From Exophiala sp. HKRS030 (Eukaryota; Ascomycota; Eurotiomycetes; Chaetothyriales; Herpotrichiellaceae): a stretch of DNA of 64,000 bases. Below are positions 34,232-45,213 of the stretch, piece by piece; position 1 is the first letter of the stretch, and every line of letters starts with the position of its first letter. The notes under the pieces were generated by a model. The model was not told the DNA's origin. It searched no databases and saw nothing but the letters and a program-made list of their open reading frames with translations. The DNA lies in the NCBI GenBank assembly GCA_023897205.1, contig JAHWDD010000003.1, positions 6,141,665-6,205,664 on the forward strand, given 5' to 3'. A program made the translations under genes and the position numbers.

Positions 34232-36115
34232 ATGGATCTCCAGAGAATGGGTCGTGGACCCTCGCTCTCACCTGGAGGCAGTCTTATTGACTTGCCTGAA
34301 TACATTATCACTTCATTTCTTCCAGGTGCCCGACCTTTGCTGGACAGATATCCCCGCCTTTTTCGATTTGTCGGGGTCTTGTTGGCGTTGTGGTATTTCG
34401 GTCCAATCTCAAGGCTTCAGTCACTTTGGTCTCGCTGTTCTTCCATCCTCGTTGCCTCTGTGTCAGTGGCCAATGATGAAGACCTGTTTCAGTACTTGAC
34501 TGCGTACATTGCCGAGCGGAAAACGCTGAGGGCTGACCAGTCGCTCAATGCCACGTTGAATCAGCCTGGTGAACCCAAACGCCGTCACCGCATGGACCCC
34601 GAGTATGAGGAATCCTCGCGGTCAGCAAATCAAGACCCCACGGTCAGGTACGAGCAGAGTCCAGGCCTGCAATTATTCGTCTACAAGAAGCGCTTGTTCT
34701 ATATCACTCGCAAGCTTGGTGACGGTCACGGCTTTATCAATAGTAGGTACAAACGCGCCGAGATCCTCACTTTGTCTTGTCTCGGTCGGTCTACAGGACC
34801 AGTCAAGGAACTCATCGAGCATGTCTACTACTTAAACAAGGATAAAGAACGCACATCGACCATCATTCGTCGTCCCTATAATGGTGGTTTCGGAAATCGC
34901 CTCAGTTGGTCTCGATTGACCGCGAAGCCTCGCAGAGCACTGCATACAGTTATCCTTGACGCTGGACAGAAGGAGCAGGTCATTAGTGATATGGAGGAAT
35001 ACATGGCTAAATCGACAATGACCTTTTATGCAGACCACGGTATCCCTTATCGACGAGGATATCTGTTCCACGGACCGCCAGGAGTGGGAAAAACCTCATT
35101 TGCTCTTGCCCTGGCAGCCAAATTCAACCTCGACGTTTACAACATGACGCTCCTCGACCAAGACTTGACAGACGGCGATCTCGTTGCTCTGCTTAATCAG
35201 CTTCCTGGGCGTTCACTCCTCCTTCTCGAAGATGTTGACTCTGCCGGCCTCGGTCGCAAGGGAAAACCACGGCGTTTCACTAGAAGTCGGCGCGGAAAAG
35301 GGTCCGACGGCTCATCAGGGAGAATCAAGAAATCCAACAGCACCGAAGATACCGAGCCCGATAGTGACGAAGACGATCTTCCAGTGACAGCCTCTCGTGT
35401 GACATTGTCCGGGCTCCTCAACGCCATTGACGGCGTCGCCGCTCCCGAAGGTCACATTCTGATCATGACCACGAACAAGCCTTATGAACTCGATGATGCA
35501 CTTGTGCGTGCAGGCAGAATCAGCTGTAGAGTTGGCTTTACCAATGCCACCAAGACACAAGCCTCGGAGATCTTCCTCAACATGTACGTCGAACCATCGA
35601 CTAAATCCACGGCACGTCTTGGAGATGAAGAGAACTTCGACCGCACTACAGACCCAGACATCCAGGACATTGATGGGATCGCAGACCGCCACAGCCATGC
35701 GTCTCCACAGTTGTTGGAACAAGCCAAGAAGTTCGGCGACGCCATACCCGAGTTCGACTTTTCGCCGGCCGATTTGCAGGATTACCTGCTGATCCACAAA
35801 AAAGATTCTCAGAAAGCGCTCGACGGATTACAGGCGTGGATCGAGAAATCATACGAGGAACGCAGGCTCAAGGAGGAAAACGACAAGGCACAACAGATGG
35901 CGCGGAGAGATGCTGAGGACGAAGAGTTGAGACAACTCGAGGCCGAGGTCAAGGCCTCATTGGCAAAGGATGCGAAGGGAACGCCACTGTCTGATCGTGG
36001 TGCGCGAAAGGGGAAATCGGACTCAGAAGCAACGGAGCAGGCTGAAGACGATGGAAAATCTGGCATAGGTAACACCTCTCAAGAAGATGACAAGGGCACG
36101 AACACACCGAAGTAA
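34232..36115 (+). CDS. BCS1-type AAA ATPase
   Basis: Member of the BCS1 branch of AAA ATPases, whose founding member moves folded Rieske protein across the mitochondrial inner membrane. 627 residues, no intron, from the ATG at 34232. An N-terminal hydrophobic helix (~38-58) precedes the BCS1_N domain. The AAA core has Walker A GPPGVGKTS at 281-289, Walker B LLLLEDVD with E333/D334, LSGLLNAIDGV, and sensor-1 ILIMTTN followed by LDDALVRAGRI. An unusual ~45-residue basic-then-acidic Ser/Arg insert separates Walker B from the LSGLLNAID segment. The tail is a charged coiled coil. Moulds carry many BCS1 paralogues of unknown role; this insert and tail argue that it is one of those rather than true Bcs1. 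Confidence 0.88.
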   Translation: MDLQRMGRGPSLSPGGSLIDLPEYIITSFLPGARPLLDRYPRLFRFVGVLLALWYFGPISRLQSLWSRCSSILVASVSVANDEDLFQYLTAYIAERKTLRADQSLNATLNQPGEPKRRHRMDPEYEESSRSANQDPTVRYEQSPGLQLFVYKKRLFYITRKLGDGHGFINSRYKRAEILTLSCLGRSTGPVKELIEHVYYLNKDKERTSTIIRRPYNGGFGNRLSWSRLTAKPRRALHTVILDAGQKEQVISDMEEYMAKSTMTFYADHGIPYRRGYLFHGPPGVGKTSFALALAAKFNLDVYNMTLLDQDLTDGDLVALLNQLPGRSLLLLEDVDSAGLGRKGKPRRFTRSRRGKGSDGSSGRIKKSNSTEDTEPDSDEDDLPVTASRVTLSGLLNAIDGVAAPEGHILIMTTNKPYELDDALVRAGRISCRVGFTNATKTQASEIFLNMYVEPSTKSTARLGDEENFDRTTDPDIQDIDGIADRHSHASPQLLEQAKKFGDAIPEFDFSPADLQDYLLIHKKDSQKALDGLQAWIEKSYEERRLKEENDKAQQMARRDAEDEELRQLEAEVKASLAKDAKGTPLSDRGARKGKSDSEATEQAEDDGKSGIGNTSQEDDKGTNTPK

Positions 36116-37063
36116 TGGGTATGTGGATGGAGTTAGGATATGCTGGACAGCCACATACGTACACGAGGGTTACACCGGCTATTGGTGTAATTTGTTGACT
36201 CCTTCGACATAGAAACGGGGTCAGTATTGGAGAAGACCATGAGCGATGACGACTGACAGACTATACACGACATAGATAGACGCATAGTCGGAATAGGAGT
36301 GAAGATTCGAAAGAACACACACTCCGTGGATCGAGCACGTTTCTCAAATCGTATTTTTTTAATAAATAATGAACAAGGCAGCATTTCGTAGCCCTAATGA
36401 AAGCAAACCACGTAGCAGCCTGGTGCGGTCTTGGTGTTGGTGTACTGTACTCCGTACAACAAAAGCACGGCTAACGCCAGGCCCAGTTGGCTGTACGGAT
36501 CGCTTGAGAATTCGACTGGAGGCATTCCACGCCTTGTCGTCCTTGTGCCCGTTCTGTTTTGCCTTTGCGAGCATTGAATTATGAATTTCAAGTAGAATTC
36601 GATATGGTTGGCGATCATGCTCGTGCTCGGATAGAGAATATGCTGATTATCGTTGATCGTGGGTAGAAAGGAGGTGGTGATCACTGTTCACGATCCGACG
36701 GCGTATCCTGTCAATGTTATTCCCGACGCGGAATTTCCGCTATTGAAGAGCATTCAGATTGTGTCAATGGCAGTGCTGCCCGAACCCGTGGGCCGGATTC
36801 GGGGTTAGGTTACGAATCAGCGGTTGGAATAATAGTTAGTGTGACTTGTAGTAAGGTCGGCCCGGTCTGGTCCCACGACGAGGTTGACGTGGAGATGTCG
36901 GTCTGGGATAGGAGAGGATCATGCACGATTGATTGGATATTTCTTTGCTCTGTCCGCAATTGAGCGGCATCAGGGTTCATGATATTCCATGTAGCAAAGT
37001 GTCTTTCCTTGGGTAAGATATGACCATGTGTTCCAGATGTTCCGACGACTAGTTTGGAAATCA
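36116..37063. other. Convergent 3' region
   Basis: No gene. One TACTCCGTA motif at 36448-36456. Confidence 0.45.
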
Positions 37064-38005
37064 TCACCAAATGAAAGGAATCATCTTCCAGCGGTTGGCG
37101 ATCGATGCTCGATGCTCAGGAAACTTGTCCAACATCCACTGCTGTGTCCCCTGAGCCGTGACGCCAAGATTGACCATGACGAAAATCATGGCGCAGAACA
37201 AGGTCCCATTGACGATGCTGTCTGTACCATTCCCCAGTAGAGCCACGGCGAAGTACATGATAACTTCCGACGTGTAATGCGGAGCCACGAGATTCTGAAA
37301 AGTGCCACGGTCTGGAAGCGTATACTTTCGCAGACTCGCTAGATATTGGTGCTGATTGAACTGTGCGGTCATTGTGATTCCGAGAACAAGGTAGAGCAGC
37401 ATCGCTGTGGTTTCACTTGGTTTGGGGGAGCTTTCTTTGGAGGCGCTTCCAGGTTGAGAAGCTGATTGCCAGCGCTGCCAGTCGATGCCTTCGAGGAAAA
37501 TAGCAAAATTCGTAACGATGTAGAAGCCAAGTCCTACCACATAATGCCCAAACCACATACGTGAACTGCTTGTCTTTTGGAACAGAAGGCATTCTGACAG
37601 TCTCCGAAGGCTCTGAAAAAACATAAAGTTTGAACATACTCTACCTTGAGGGGTCAGGTATGGTTGAACAAGATAGCGACCTGCGGACAGGGCAAACGCC
37701 ACAACGTAGAAGTGAGTAAACCATGAGTGTGGCACAGTGATGGCGGAGACATGATCGAGAAAGCGACCAGGTTGGTGGTTGGCCTTGTCAGAAGGGCCTG
37801 GAGAATGTTGATGACTGCGTGCACCGTATGCCAGGAAACGGTTGCGAAGAGCAGGAATCACGCAAACGGTCAGGATAGCTATGCTGCTGAGCAAATAAAA
37901 TGATCGAAGGGTCCAGATTAATAAGGTGTAGCCGGTGGCATCGTTGTTATTGGTGAGAAGAGATGCCAGATGGGAGAGGATGGCTTCCGAATCAAGCTGG
38001 GCCAT
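37064..38005 (-). CDS. DFG10: Polyprenol reductase (Dfg10/SRD5A3 family)
   Basis: ER enzyme that reduces the alpha-isoprene unit of polyprenol to make dolichol for N-glycosylation. 313 residues, single exon, ATG at 38005. The N-terminus has a membrane helix (TLRSFYLLSSIAILTVCVIP). HSWFTHFYVVAFALSAG and SLRRLSECLLF are family blocks, and the C-terminal steroid-5-alpha-reductase domain shows QYLASLRKYTLPDRGTFQNLV and PHYTSEVIMYFAVALL, including the conserved His-Tyr. It ends in a family-typical RWKMIPFIW. A short polypyrimidine-AG stretch near 37620 looks intron-like, but removing it would break the frame, so it is kept as coding. Confidence 0.87.
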   Translation of the reverse strand: MAQLDSEAILSHLASLLTNNNDATGYTLLIWTLRSFYLLSSIAILTVCVIPALRNRFLAYGARSHQHSPGPSDKANHQPGRFLDHVSAITVPHSWFTHFYVVAFALSAGRYLVQPYLTPQGRVCSNFMFFQSLRRLSECLLFQKTSSSRMWFGHYVVGLGFYIVTNFAIFLEGIDWQRWQSASQPGSASKESSPKPSETTAMLLYLVLGITMTAQFNQHQYLASLRKYTLPDRGTFQNLVAPHYTSEVIMYFAVALLGNGTDSIVNGTLFCAMIFVMVNLGVTAQGTQQWMLDKFPEHRASIANRWKMIPFIW

Positions 38006-39934
38006 GGCATGGAATCACTCTGTTTGTCAAAGCCACGAGGCCTCAGCGCAATCTCGACATCTGGCACCATCAAAATTCTCACCGGTTGCTGACCGGATGA
38101 AGGTTTTTGAGGGACATTGAAGATTGAAGACTGAAGATTGAAGATCACGGTTGCAGATTGGAAAGATCAAGCACTGTGATTGGCTCTGATGAAATTAATC
38201 GACGCTGATCAAGATGCAGGGGAGGAGCTGGAAGAGTAGGGAAGGAACGAGTGAAGGAGATCAGAGAACACGTTCCGGGGGGCAAGAGGGGCGCCTGTGG
38301 GTAGAAAATTGTGGCCCCGGGCGTGCTCTGGTTAAGCTCCTGGTGCCTATAGCCTCTGAGTGGGCACAAGTGAAAGGGGCTAGTTAGACGCGAGAAATCT
38401 CCACGGCGTGCAAGCCTAAGGATCAACAACAATAACAATAATAATGGTCGAGAGGCACAGAGTGTTAGAGGGCTTGATTCAGCCAAGGATGAAAGAAGAA
38501 CAAATAGAATAACAATAAGCCTTGATCGAGTGCACAAAAGACGAGGGGTGAGATTTGAGATCAGAAATTGCCAGGCGTTGTGCCCCAAGCTTGTTTTTCC
38601 GATCCAAGGCCTCCCGGGGTGGACGGGCCGAGGGCTAGGGGGATCTCGGGCTAAAGATTCTAGTAAGTTTAGGTACTTGTTAGGGAACCTCAGGGCCTAA
38701 AGAGCCCCTCCGGCCTTGGCCTCCTGAGCCTATTGTTAAGGTCCTAATTACTTACCGTGCCTCCCTAGGTACGCAGGTGATTTTCATCGTGATGGACAAT
38801 CAAGGGTAATGACGGTCAATATCGGACGAGAGGATCATGATTATTGTACTGATGATATCGAGAGAAATACCCTAGCTTGTCTAATATTGGTCAGTGCGCC
38901 AAAAAGATCGATGCTTGGGGCTTGTAACTTGGTCAGTGTTGGCCTGTACTATTTATGTCGCGTGGGCCCGAGAGGCGGTAGATCCACTGGCATCGACCGC
39001 TAAGCAATTCCTCCTGCGGGTGGAGTTTCACCATTGTGACCCCCGTAAACCCTCTAACCAGTCGTGCCAGTTTGTTAGGTACCTAGTGACCTGGGTGGCA
39101 CCTAGGGTGGCACTGGTGGTTGATTAGCACATGTGACCATTTCTACAGTAGGCTACGACTCAGTAGTGGAGAGATAACGAGAGAGCCCCGGCAGGGCACG
39201 GAACAAGTAAAGGCCGATTACTCAGACTGCCAAAGTCACCTAAAAGTGGCATTGGGCTGGTTATTGGGTGGCATTCAGCTGGTTCAAGCCTACTGGCTGA
39301 CAGCAATTAGCATGGCCCAGTGGATAGTGGATAGTGGATACTTACTACTTACTCAGGCTTCGGCCACTAATTGAGTTTATTCCTTGCGAGGTAGGCTGGT
39401 TGGAGCCTATAGGCAGCCAATGCTGTGCCCAAGGGGCCCTCAACTGGTGCCATCTAGGTGCACTTTTAGGTACTCGTACCCTCTGTACTTTTCCCTATCA
39501 ATCTGGGTGTCAGTTCTGACCTACCAACGCCAACCAACGCCCACTCTGCCACTCCTCCCCAGCACGTGATTCGAGATTCTCCCAGCCAAGTCTGAGTTTC
39601 AACTCTTGTCTTTGCTCTTGTAAACCTGGCCTGGCCACCAATCTTCCAACCCATCATTTTATTCACTCCGCCTTCACTTGAGCAATCAACTTTCCCATGC
39701 GCCAGATCCTAATCGCCTTTTACCCTCGAGAAATCATCTAAGCCGCCCTCCACATTCACTCTCCTGCCTCTATCCAATCTTCCCGCACCAAGAGAAGCCC
39801 AATTCTCACCGCTTGACACCACTGACAACTCGCCCGTCTTTCCGCCTCTTCCACGTCCTGTTTACCACTCGTCGCTCCTTACGACGGCCGAGAATAATGA
39901 TCAAACACAGAATGAGAAATCGGCGGATGTAGTT
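38006..39934. other. Intergenic region between DFG10 and the Hos4-like gene
   Basis: About 1.9 kb rich in TAGG/CCTA words at 38640-39480, with a TGGATAG x3 tandem at 39321-39340. No transposon ORF, terminal repeats or RNA gene could be recognised. From 39713 to 39934 the Hos4 frame stays open and is protein-like but has no ATG, so the true first exon may start in this interval. Confidence 0.45.
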
Positions 39935-42900
39935 ATGAGTCAATTGGCCGCTGAAGCAGGTCCTCTCGAGCCTCCTGTTATCAATGGCGAACCTCACAAC
40001 CAATCTGCAAAGCTGCCTTCCAGCCCAAACATGGCAGCCTCACATGACAATCCTTCTTCAAACCCTGCGCATACTGCCCTGAATCCATTGAGAGCCATGT
40101 GATCACCCAAACCGAAGATGTTGTTGTCGTCGACGCTGACGTTGAGGGCGATTCTGAGGCTGAAACTCTCATACAATCGCCCGAGAAACAAAGAATCGCG
40201 GCAGACAATGCCTCGGTGGCCGACTCCCTTCACTTGAGAAGATCCAAGGACGAAGATTCTGCCAGTCGAGCAACTGCGACTGATTCTGACACCAAATCGA
40301 GGAAGCGCAAGCGTGGAGGCGAAACAACAAAACATCAGCCCACCTCGCCCACTTCCAGTCGACACAGCTCACCCTTATCCTCCCCCGCAACCCACTTCCT
40401 TCGGATGATAGTGATTCAGATTTATCCAGCCATATCGAATTACAGAAAACTAGGTCCAGTCCACGTAAGCGTGGAAGTCATGCGACAGCAGAGTCCGACG
40501 ATCTGGAAGAGAAGCCTGCCAAAATTCATGTGCGCAGACGAAGACCTAGTGATGTCCTATCCCCAATCAACAAATATCGACCCAAAAACAAAGACGGTGC
40601 CGATCCTGGCTCCACCGAAAGACGGGAAACCCGATCCGCAACATATCCCCGCCATTCCTCCGCTGAACGATCACCTTCCCCGAAGCCACCTGTGCGTAGA
40701 GAGCATCGACGTGGCGTATCGACACAATTGACCCACGGCGACGTCGAGAGGAAGAAGCGCGGTCGTCCCCCGCCATCACGACCAGAAGGAGTGGTTCAGC
40801 AGAGCATCGACGCAATTCACCTTCATCCGATGATTCTGATTCTGCTCAGAACCCGCCGTCTAACCTGCACAAATACTCTTCTGCCGATTATGAAGCCATG
40901 TCCCCGGCAAAGGCCATGGGTCCTCGCAAGATTCGTGACAAAAATGGTCGTACACTTCTTAGCAAGGCTTGTAACAATGGTGATCTTGCCTCTGCCAAAG
41001 CCAGATTCGCCGAACGGCCTGAAGACCTGAATTTGGCCGATAATGCTGGAAACACCCCACTCCAGATTGCATCCTTGATGGGATATGAAACCGTTGTCAA
41101 ATGGCTGTTGGAAAGCGATGCCGAGGTCAACACCAGAAACATTGACAAGGATACCCCTCTGATTGATGCCGTCGAGAATGGCCATGTTGAAGTCGTCAAA
41201 TTGCTTCTCCAGCACGGCGCCAACCCTCGACTGGGAAATGCCAAAGGTGACGAGCCATATGAGCTTGTGCCGACGGACGATCCCAATTATATGGAACTTA
41301 GGAGGCTCCTTGCAGAGGCCCGGGAGAATAACAATAATCGTCGAGTCTCAAGTGATCAAGTTGAGGTGATACAGGATCGAAATTCTTCCAGAGCGGCATC
41401 TGCAGCGAGTCCACGGGACTCACCGCCAGCCACAGGACCTCGCAGTCCACCCAATGTTACATCGCGTAGAAGGACGGGAAGGAGTGAATCTACCCGGAAT
41501 GATCTGCTATGGCAGGCGTCTACGCAGGACAATCTCACCAGACTTGCAGAGAAAGGCGACGTCCAGGGAGTCGCAAATATCCTCAATATACTGCAGAAAG
41601 CGGAACCTGCTTCGTTGATTGCTGCTGCCAAGGGGGGCCACGAAGAAGTCTTACAATTCCTCTTGGGCATGGGCGATCCAGATCCGGATCCCGAACCATT
41701 ACGTCATATGAAGACCGGCCATAATACACCCATGTTAGCAGCGATCGGTCGAGGACACCCAGAAGTTGTCAAGTTGTTGGTTGAACAGTCAGGCTTTAAT
41801 CCTACCAGGCGTTTGCTGAAGGGAAAGACTTACCATGAGATTTCTGCTGAGCGAAGAGGCGATCAATGGCAGAAAGAAGTGGACATCCTGAAAACTGCTT
41901 ACGACCAGTTCTACGCCGGCAAGTCGAGAAAGGGTGGCTCTCCTCGGGTGACAAGGGACTCAGAAAAGGCCAAAGCTCGTGCCGCTCGTCGATCCCAATC
42001 CCCAATCTCTATGAAACCTCGAAACTCCAACTCATCAAGCCCAACTTTGACTCATAAAAGTCTTCCGAACAAATCACCACAATCTTCACAGAAAGGCCGG
42101 GACCGTGAGACTGGTTCAAATGATACCAATGAGCGGCGCAAGCATCTTGGACGAAGGGATGGTGCGGAGCAAACAGTGGCTGTTATATCTGATCAGGATC
42201 AGACTGTCAATGCTCCTCGCAAAGGACACGCTAAGAGACGAAGCCAGAGCGACCTGCCCCAAGCTCTGCACATGGATTCTGACAGCGCTCAACGGCGGCG
42301 GAGGTTGGTTACAGGCAAGGAACATCGGCGTCGCAAAAGCGTTGTCGAGGAGGAATCGTCAGATGACGGCGAAATTGTTGCTGTCAAATCTGAAGATAAG
42401 CCCAGTACTGTTTTGAAACGATCACGGGACAGCTTGTCCCCGGCCACTGCTTTCGCGCCTGAAAATGACATAGGACGTGGCGCCGCAAAGAAGCGCAGAA
42501 CGATACTGGAGAGTAGTCCTGAAGATTCAAGACCAGGACCCAAACGGAAAAGCAATCAATTTGCTACCCCGACATCCCAGCGCAAGCCAAATTCTATCTC
42601 AACAGACGCGATTGAACCAATTGCGGTAGGTGGGGATGGTGAAGATGGTGATACCAAGATGATGGAAGCCATGGATGCAAATTCTGCAGACATCGAATCT
42701 CATACCGAAGCCGGATCCGTCAACCAGACCACCACTCAGAATCAACCCACGGAAGACCTCAATGAGCATGGTACACGTGTCAAGAGCGAGTCTGTCGAAG
42801 CCGGACCCACGGAAGCCGAGCTTGAATTGCAGAAGCAGGAGGAAGCACAGAAGGCTGAAGAAGCACGAAAACTCGAGGAAGAGAGGTTGGCTGCCGAAAA

Positions 42901-43813
42901 GGCCGCAGAGGAAAAGCGGATCGCCGAGGAAGCCGAACGCCTCAGAAAAATACAGGAAGAGGAAGCCGCTGCTGCAGCTGCAGCTGCCGCCGCTATTGCT
43001 GCTGCATTACAGAAACAGAAAGAGGAAGAAGAACGACAAGAACGCCTTAGACGTGAGACCGAAGAGCGAAAGCGACGTCTAGAGGAACAACAGCGGCAGC
43101 AACGCCTTGAAGTGGAGCGGATTCGACGCGAAGCGCTACCGATTGTTCTATGCCACACCGCGCTCATGATTGACAACGACGACCCGAGGGTCAAGAGTGT
43201 GCAGTGGTTGTCCAAATTTCTACCCTTATTCACGGTCAAATCGAGCCAACTAGATTCAAATGCGCCAAGTGCGTATTCTGATGACTTATGGGTGCCGAAT
43301 TTCCAAGTTGCAGGATTGTTGGCGACTAAAGACCTAAACCTTCGAAATTACACATCGCTGGAGAGAAAACCCGTGAGCTTCACTCAACGACAATGTTTGT
43401 GGAAGGTTTCGAGAGTCATGTTGTCCTTTGAGTATGACACCAATTGTCTAAATACTAGTATCAAGGATGCCAACAAGAGAGAGGAAGTCGAGGGGCCCAA
43501 GTTCTATGCAATGAATGAACTTTTCTGGGTCAAGGTATGTGCTGTTCGAAGACTGGAATCGTTACAAGTGCTAACTCACATTTAATAGCTCTCGGATTTT
43601 GAGGAACAGATCTTCCGTCATCCCCACCTCGCACCTCTCCGACTTCAAAAACAACCAATCTCACTGAGGATTTTCGGCATTCAACCACCAGCAGAACACT
43701 CACCTCAATCGAATGGATTTACATTCCAATCATCGCCTAGACTCACCAATGGAGTTGGGCCCCTCCTCCTCCTCCTTTGTACAGCAATGGAATCTCCCGA
43801 ACATGATAGCTGA
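39935..43813 (+). CDS. HOS4: Hos4-like ankyrin-repeat protein (Set3 complex type), frame broken in its N-terminal part
   Basis: Yeast Hos4 is the ankyrin subunit of the Set3C histone deacetylase complex. The best part is 40898-43534: ankyrin repeats GRTLLSKACNNGD, NAGNTPLQIASLMGYE, DKDTPLIDAVENGHVEVVKLLLQHGA, then a second block (PASLIAAAKGGHEEVLQFLL; NTPMLAAIGRGHPEVVKLLV). Basic patches, a long Glu/Lys/Ala coiled coil with an Ala run (~42800-43120), and a conserved C-terminal region (LPIVLCHTALMIDNDD...LWVPNFQVAGLL) follow. The intron at 43535-43588 leads to the last exon. Upstream, coding-like sequence changes frame three times; one added C at each of 40077-40079, 40382-40386 and 40767-40771 restores a continuous charged, Ser-rich reading frame. 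A fourth shift is possible at 43760-43763. With these the protein is roughly 1,270 residues. The start is uncertain. Confidence 0.75.
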
Positions 43814-44077
43814 ATGTTTGTCGTACAGAGAGGGACCAAGTCACTTTATCCGGTTCCTGTCAAAATAAGATATTTTTCATGGGCCGAACGCAATGGTGTC
43901 TGAGATGTTTGATGTCATGCAAACAAACCCATATGTCAGAATTGCGATCAACGGGCATTGCACCCAGGCGTGCTCCCCAGAACCAAATGTAGATATCACT
44001 TTACGAAGATGACGATTATTCACAGAAGCACACTCGCAAGTTCAATCGCAGTGTTCAAGGTTTTATACATTAGATGT

Positions 44078-44110
44078 AGCATTCATCAAGCATTCATCAA
44101 GCATTCATTC
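44078..44110 (+). repeat. 11-bp tandem repeat (AGCATTCATCA) x3
   Basis: Three consecutive copies, the last one diverging at its end. It lies about 390 bp upstream of the RPS12 start. No known function. Confidence 0.85.
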
Positions 44111-44330
44111 AGGTCGTGTCGAGTATTCCTTGGTGCAATGTTGATTTACCTGAGCAACCATCTGGCGCACCCTAAGCGTTGTCGACTTTTCCTATGTCGT
44201 GCCATGTCCAAGATTAGTCACGTGACACAAGATCCTAGGCTGAAATCGCCAAGCCGCACAATTCCCCACAGTGGTTGCTCCAAAATATTGGATGTACGCT
44301 TTTGGAGACGTTGATTTTGTACTGAGCCAT

Positions 44331-44374
44331 CCCGTCACTCTCTTCCTCTTCCCTTTTCTTTTATCTTCCTCTTC
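44331..44374 (+). promoter_or_regulatory. CT-rich tract in the ribosomal protein promoter
   Basis: Nearly pure pyrimidine stretch about 125-165 nt upstream of the RPS12 ATG. Such tracts often sit at transcription starts of highly expressed fungal genes; the start itself is inferred. Confidence 0.4.
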
Positions 44375-44496
44375 ATACCAACCCTATCAATTCGCTCCCT
44401 ATTTTGTCCCCTCGGTGACTCTTTGAGGATCTTCCGACACCTATTGTCTCACTTTCAACCTGGTTCTTGATTTCGCAAGGATCATAAAAAGCCAAT

Positions 44497-45213
44497 ATGG
44501 TATGTCGATTTCATCAGGCTGGCACTCAGATGGATTTAGGGCCTTTGCAAGAGTTTATATTCTACAAGTGATCTCTGTTACTGGTTCCAGCACGCCGCGA
44601 AGAGCCCCAAAGCCATCTGGGATCCCAAGCCTATTGGTATTGAATGCAAAACGCTAACATTGATTCTTTCTAGTCGGACGGAGAAGAGCCCACGTCCCCT
44701 GTTGCCGCGGCCGATGAAGTCGAAGTCTCTGGAGATGCCGGCGCTTCCTCAGGTTCCATGTCTGTTCTCGATGCTTTGAAAGGTGCGATATTCTCCTTAC
44801 CAAAAACATTATCAACGAAACCCCAAATATTAGGCGAATGCGTATTTATCTAACACAATCTCCTGTCTCCAGGTGTTCTCAAACTCGCCCTCATCCACGA
44901 CGGTCTCGCCCGCGGTCTGCGTGAAGCCTCCAAGGCGCTCGATCGTCGCCAGGCGCACATGTGTGTGCTCAACGAGGCATGCGAGGAGGAAGCATACAAG
45001 AAGCTCGTCATCGCTTTGTGCTCCGAGCACAAGATCCCCCTCATCAAGGTCCCCGATGGAAAGCTGTTGGGTGAATGGGCCGGTCTCTGCGTTCTCGACC
45101 GTGAGGGCAACGCCCGCAAGGTCGTCAACTGCTCTTGCGTCGTCGTCCGCGATTGGGGTGAAGAAAGCCAGGAGCGTAATGTCCTCTTGAACTACTTCCA
45201 GACTGAACAGTAA
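44497..45213 (+). CDS. RPS12: 40S ribosomal protein S12 (eS12)
   Basis: Component of the small ribosomal subunit beak. Exons 44497-44499 (only the ATG), 44674-44782 and 44873-45213 give 150 residues, close to the yeast length. The acidic N-terminus [18 protein letters not shown] and the conserved core [58 protein letters not shown] and [18 protein letters not shown] leave no doubt. The donor after the ATG is GTATGT and the acceptor is CTAG, with CGCTAAC upstream as branch site. The 174-nt first intron holds an exon-like block at 44591-44636, noted as a finding. High expression is expected. Confidence 0.96.

Larger units (their letters stand above)
43814..44496. other. Intergenic region and RPS12 promoter
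   Basis: Contains an 11-bp tandem repeat and a CT-rich tract annotated separately. No gene. Confidence 0.5.

Noticed and set aside
37588..37619. Intron-like polypyrimidine-AG stretch within DFG10
   Set aside because: Removing 32 nt would break the reading frame; the uninterrupted frame matches the family on both sides.
38145..38588. 147-codon Leu/Ser-rich ORF on the minus strand
   Set aside because: The hydrophobic look comes from repeated CT-rich codons upstream of DFG10; no conserved feature.
38600..39500. Transposon relic in the TAGG/CCTA-rich stretch
   Set aside because: No terminal repeats, target-site duplication or transposase-like frame could be found by eye.
42742..43239. Ser/Arg/Ala-rich ORF on the minus strand
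   Set aside because: Antisense shadow of the Glu/Lys/Ala coiled coil of the Hos4-like gene.
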